8,903 bases of DNA from contig JALTPW010000719.1 of NCBI GenBank assembly GCA_026999335.1, positions 1-8,903 on the forward strand. The letters are read 5' to 3'. The notes beneath the pieces were generated by a model. It was given only the letters and a program-made list of their open reading frames with translations, searched no databases and was not told the origin of the DNA. Every line of letters begins with the position of its first letter. Position 1 is the first letter of the stretch. The position numbers and the translations under genes are program-made. The DNA comes from Chromatiales bacterium (lineage in GTDB: Bacteria > Pseudomonadota > Gammaproteobacteria > SZUA-152). This document shows positions 6,742-8,903 of the stretch, piece by piece.

Positions 6742-7032
6742 ATGTCGGGGGATGCAATGAGTTCTAGTCGTGTTCTTCAAGAGTGGGTGGTCAATTGGCT
6801 TGTCAAATACTTAAATGTTTCGGAGAATCTTATAGATGATGATTGTGCATTCTCAGATTTGGGGGTTGATTCCGTGGGTGCTGTCACTTTGGTTGGTGAT
6901 ATCGAGGATTATCTTGATTGTGAACTGGAGCCAACTCTGCTTTGGAATTATCCGACGATTAAAGAATTGGTTGCATATCTTGAGACTTCAAGTAAGTCCA
7001 GCAAACTTGTGTTAAAGGCAAGTATAAGATGA
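6742..7032 (+). CDS. Stand-alone acyl carrier protein
   Basis: This 96-residue protein has the phosphopantetheine attachment motif LGVDSVGAV, with the modified serine at position 44, set between helices as in a PKS-type ACP. The later WNYPTIKELVAYL is the usual third-helix pattern of carrier domains acting with FAALs and PKSs. Two starts are possible: ATG at 6742, or ATG at 6757, which lies closer to the purine-rich GGGGGA at 6747-6752 and gives 91 residues. It follows the FAAL by 67 bases with no terminator and overlaps the PKS gene in an ATGA, so the three are probably one transcript. It likely receives the acyl group from the FAAL and hands it to the first KS. It needs activation by a phosphopantetheinyl transferase not seen here. 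Confidence 0.92.
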   Translation: MSGDAMSSSRVLQEWVVNWLVKYLNVSENLIDDDCAFSDLGVDSVGAVTLVGDIEDYLDCELEPTLLWNYPTIKELVAYLETSSKSSKLVLKASIR

Positions 7033-8903
7033 CTATTAAGGAATTTGAATCAGGTTCTATTAACGATATAGCCATTATCGGATTGGGGTGTAGATTCCCC
7101 GGTGCAAGTTCCCCTGAAGAGTTTTGGGATTTGCTGGATAACGGTATTGATTCCATTACTGAGGTGCCTCCTAATCGATGGGATATCGAGCGTTATTACG
7201 ATGACAATCCTGCGGCGAAAGGTAAAATAGTTAGTCGGTGGGGAGGGTACCTGAAGAATATAGATTTGTTTGACTCGGAGTTCTTCGGCATTACTCCTGC
7301 TGAAGCGGAAACGCTCGACCCGCAACAACGACTTCTACTGGAGGTTGTATGGGAGGCCGTTGAATATGCAGGTATCTCAATGGATAGTCTTGCCGGAAGT
7401 GATACTGGGGTATTTGTCGGTGCATGTAAGGCCGAATACTGGGAACTACAGGCCAATGCCTTATATGGGCCCAGTGCTAATGCCATTACCGGCAGTGATT
7501 TGGGGATGCTTCCCAACAGAATCTCTTATGTCTTTGACTGGCACGGCCCCAGCCTTGTTGTCGATACCTTATGTTCCTCTTCGTTAGTGTCGGTTCATTA
7601 TGCATGTCAGGCCATTCGTAATGGTGAGTGTAATATTGCTTTGGCGGGTGGGGTCAATCTCATACTGCTTCCAGATGCCTCTATCTCATTGTCTAATAGT
7701 CGGGCGCTATCTCCCTCTGGCCGTTGTAAGACGTTTGATCAGACTGCCGATGGCTACGTCAGAAGTGAAGGTTGCGGTATGGTCGTTCTAAAACGATTGA
7801 GTGATGCTACGGCCGATGGTGATAGTATCTTGGCCATCATCAAAGGGTCTTCCGTCAATCAGGATGGACGCAGTAACGGCATTACCGCACCCAACGGTTT
7901 GTCTCAGCAGGCGCTGTTAAAACAGGCATATCTCAATGCAGGGGTTAGACTGGATCAGGTTTCCTATATCGAGTGTCACGGCACTGGAACACCACTGGGT
8001 GACCCAATCGAAGTGGGAGCCATCAAAGAAGTGTTTGACACCGGGAGGACTGTCGATAACAAATTGACTCTCGGTGCGGTCAAATCCAATTTTGGCCATC
8101 TTGAGGCGGCCGCTGGTATTGCTGGTTTGATCAAGCTTGTTCTGATGCTTGAATATGAAAAAATTCCTGCTCAGATCAACTTTAATGAACTAAATCTACG
8201 GATCAATATTGCCGAAACCTATCTATCTATCACAAATAAATCGCAGGCTTGGAATGTTTCTAAAAATGGACTGAGAATCGCCGGAGTCAGTGCTTTTTCC
8301 TACGGTGGTGTTAATGCGCATATGGTGTTGCGGCAATACCTGTCTCCCCTGTCCCAAAATGAAGGAGTAACAAATAACCGCGATAAGATGTGCAATCACC
8401 TCCTGCCATTGTCCGCGCAAAGTACCACCTCTTTAAAGCTATTAGCTAAGAAGTATGCTGAGTACCTCGATAAAACCGGTCACAGCCTGGAAGAGGTTTG
8501 CTACAGCGTTATCAGTGGGCGAAACAATGGGATGCATGAACGGTTGTTGTGCCGCGCGCAGAGCAAGTCAGAGATGAGTCAGTTGCTTAAAAACATTTAC
8601 ACCACAGGTCATGGTGACCAAGTCTCTTCATGGATACGTGATGACTACTCCAAGAGGCAAAATATTGCCTTTATGTTTACTGGTCAGGGTTCTCAGTACG
8701 TCGGAATGGGGCGTGAGTTGTACGAAGAGTTTCGTGTGTTTCGCGATGCCTTGGACGAGTGTGAGGAGATACTAAGAGATTGCACCGAGGTCGGTCTTCT
8801 TCAGGTGATGTTTGAAGATGATGGGACGCTTATCGAACAGACTAATTATACTCAGCCTGCCATCTTTTCTTTCGAGTATGCACTAGCTAAATTATGGCTG
8901 TCG
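7029..8903 (+). CDS. Type I modular polyketide synthase, KS-AT start (3' end outside window)
   Basis: The frame opens at ATG 7029, inside the ACP stop (ATGA overlap, translational coupling), and is uninterrupted for 625 codons to the window edge. Residues 14 to about 440 form a complete beta-ketoacyl synthase: NDIAIIGLGCRFPGA, the active-site cysteine in VDTLCSSSL (Cys182), HGTGTPLGDP (His317) and KSNFGHLEAAAG (His357), with normal spacing. After a linker, the acyltransferase begins with IAFMFTGQGSQYVGMG (FTGQGSQY at 550-557) and is cut off before its GHS active site, so extender choice (malonyl or methylmalonyl) is unreadable. This is a cis-AT architecture. The KS would condense the ACP-bound fatty acyl starter with the extender. 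Reductive domains, later carrier domains and release lie beyond the window. Confidence 0.95.
   Translation, partial: MTIKEFESGSINDIAIIGLGCRFPGASSPEEFWDLLDNGIDSITEVPPNRWDIERYYDDNPAAKGKIVSRWGGYLKNIDLFDSEFFGITPAEAETLDPQQRLLLEVVWEAVEYAGISMDSLAGSDTGVFVGACKAEYWELQANALYGPSANAITGSDLGMLPNRISYVFDWHGPSLVVDTLCSSSLVSVHYACQAIRNGECNIALAGGVNLILLPDASISLSNSRALSPSGRCKTFDQTADGYVRSEGCGMVVLKRLSDATADGDSILAIIKGSSVNQDGRSNGITAPNGLSQQALLKQAYLNAGVRLDQVSYIECHGTGTPLGDPIEVGAIKEVFDTGRTVDNKLTLGAVKSNFGHLEAAAGIAGLIKLVLMLEYEKIPAQINFNELNLRINIAETYLSITNKSQAWNVSKNGLRIAGVSAFSYGGVNAHMVLRQYLSPLSQNEGVTNNRDKMCNHLLPLSAQSTTSLKLLAKKYAEYLDKTGHSLEEVCYSVISGRNNGMHERLLCRAQSKSEMSQLLKNIYTTGHGDQVSSWIRDDYSKRQNIAFMFTGQGSQYVGMGRELYEEFRVFRDALDECEEILRDCTEVGLLQVMFEDDGTLIEQTNYTQPAIFSFEYALAKLWLS

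Noticed and set aside
7050..8420. Several ORFs of 60-106 codons on both strands inside the PKS region
   Set aside because: The uninterrupted PKS frame with KS and AT motifs explains this DNA; the others are shadows.

Overview
The window looks like a gammaproteobacterial-type accessory region of moderate GC (estimated by eye). The left half is a graveyard of insertion sequences. The right half is the start of a lipid-primed polyketide gene cluster. I cannot name the organism. The mix of a SymE-like end, IS1380, IS3 and IS4/IS5-type transposases and a FAAL-ACP-PKS operon would fit a gammaproteobacterium or a symbiont rich in mobile DNA, but that is inference.

Layout. Bases 2-106 are the tail of a SymE-like gene on the + strand. 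It faces an unidentified small minus-strand ORF across a hairpin that can serve as a terminator for both (113-141). Bases 583-1923 (minus) hold a full-length IS1380-family transposase with its acidic triad, the only intact transposase here. Bases 2042-2090 carry two adjacent hairpins, one almost perfectly palindromic. Bases 2223-3367 (minus) hold a decayed DUF772/DDE transposase with one frameshift and several stops. It is further split by a 197-bp non-coding element (2325-2521) with IS4/IS231-like inverted ends and an 11-bp target duplication of the form GGG(N5)CCC. Bases 3387-3572 are bracketed by a perfect 13-bp inverted repeat. Bases 3778-3943 are a second MITE-like element, a 166-bp long-armed palindrome. 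Bases 3973-4819 (+) are the ruin of an IS3-family OrfB.

From about 4914 rightwards the DNA is intact and tightly organised on the + strand. It holds a fatty acyl-AMP ligase (FAAL), a stand-alone acyl carrier protein, and a type I modular polyketide synthase running off the window (complete KS, start of AT). The ACP and PKS genes share an ATGA stop/start overlap. Together they encode a standard lipid-loading route: the FAAL activates a fatty acid as acyl-AMP, the acyl group is loaded on the ACP phosphopantetheine, and the PKS KS takes it over and extends it with an extender unit chosen by its own AT. The final product cannot be deduced, because later modules lie outside. IS debris reaches to within about 100 bp of the FAAL start, so the cluster's left edge is probably here and its promoter must lie in the short gap or in the IS3 remnant.
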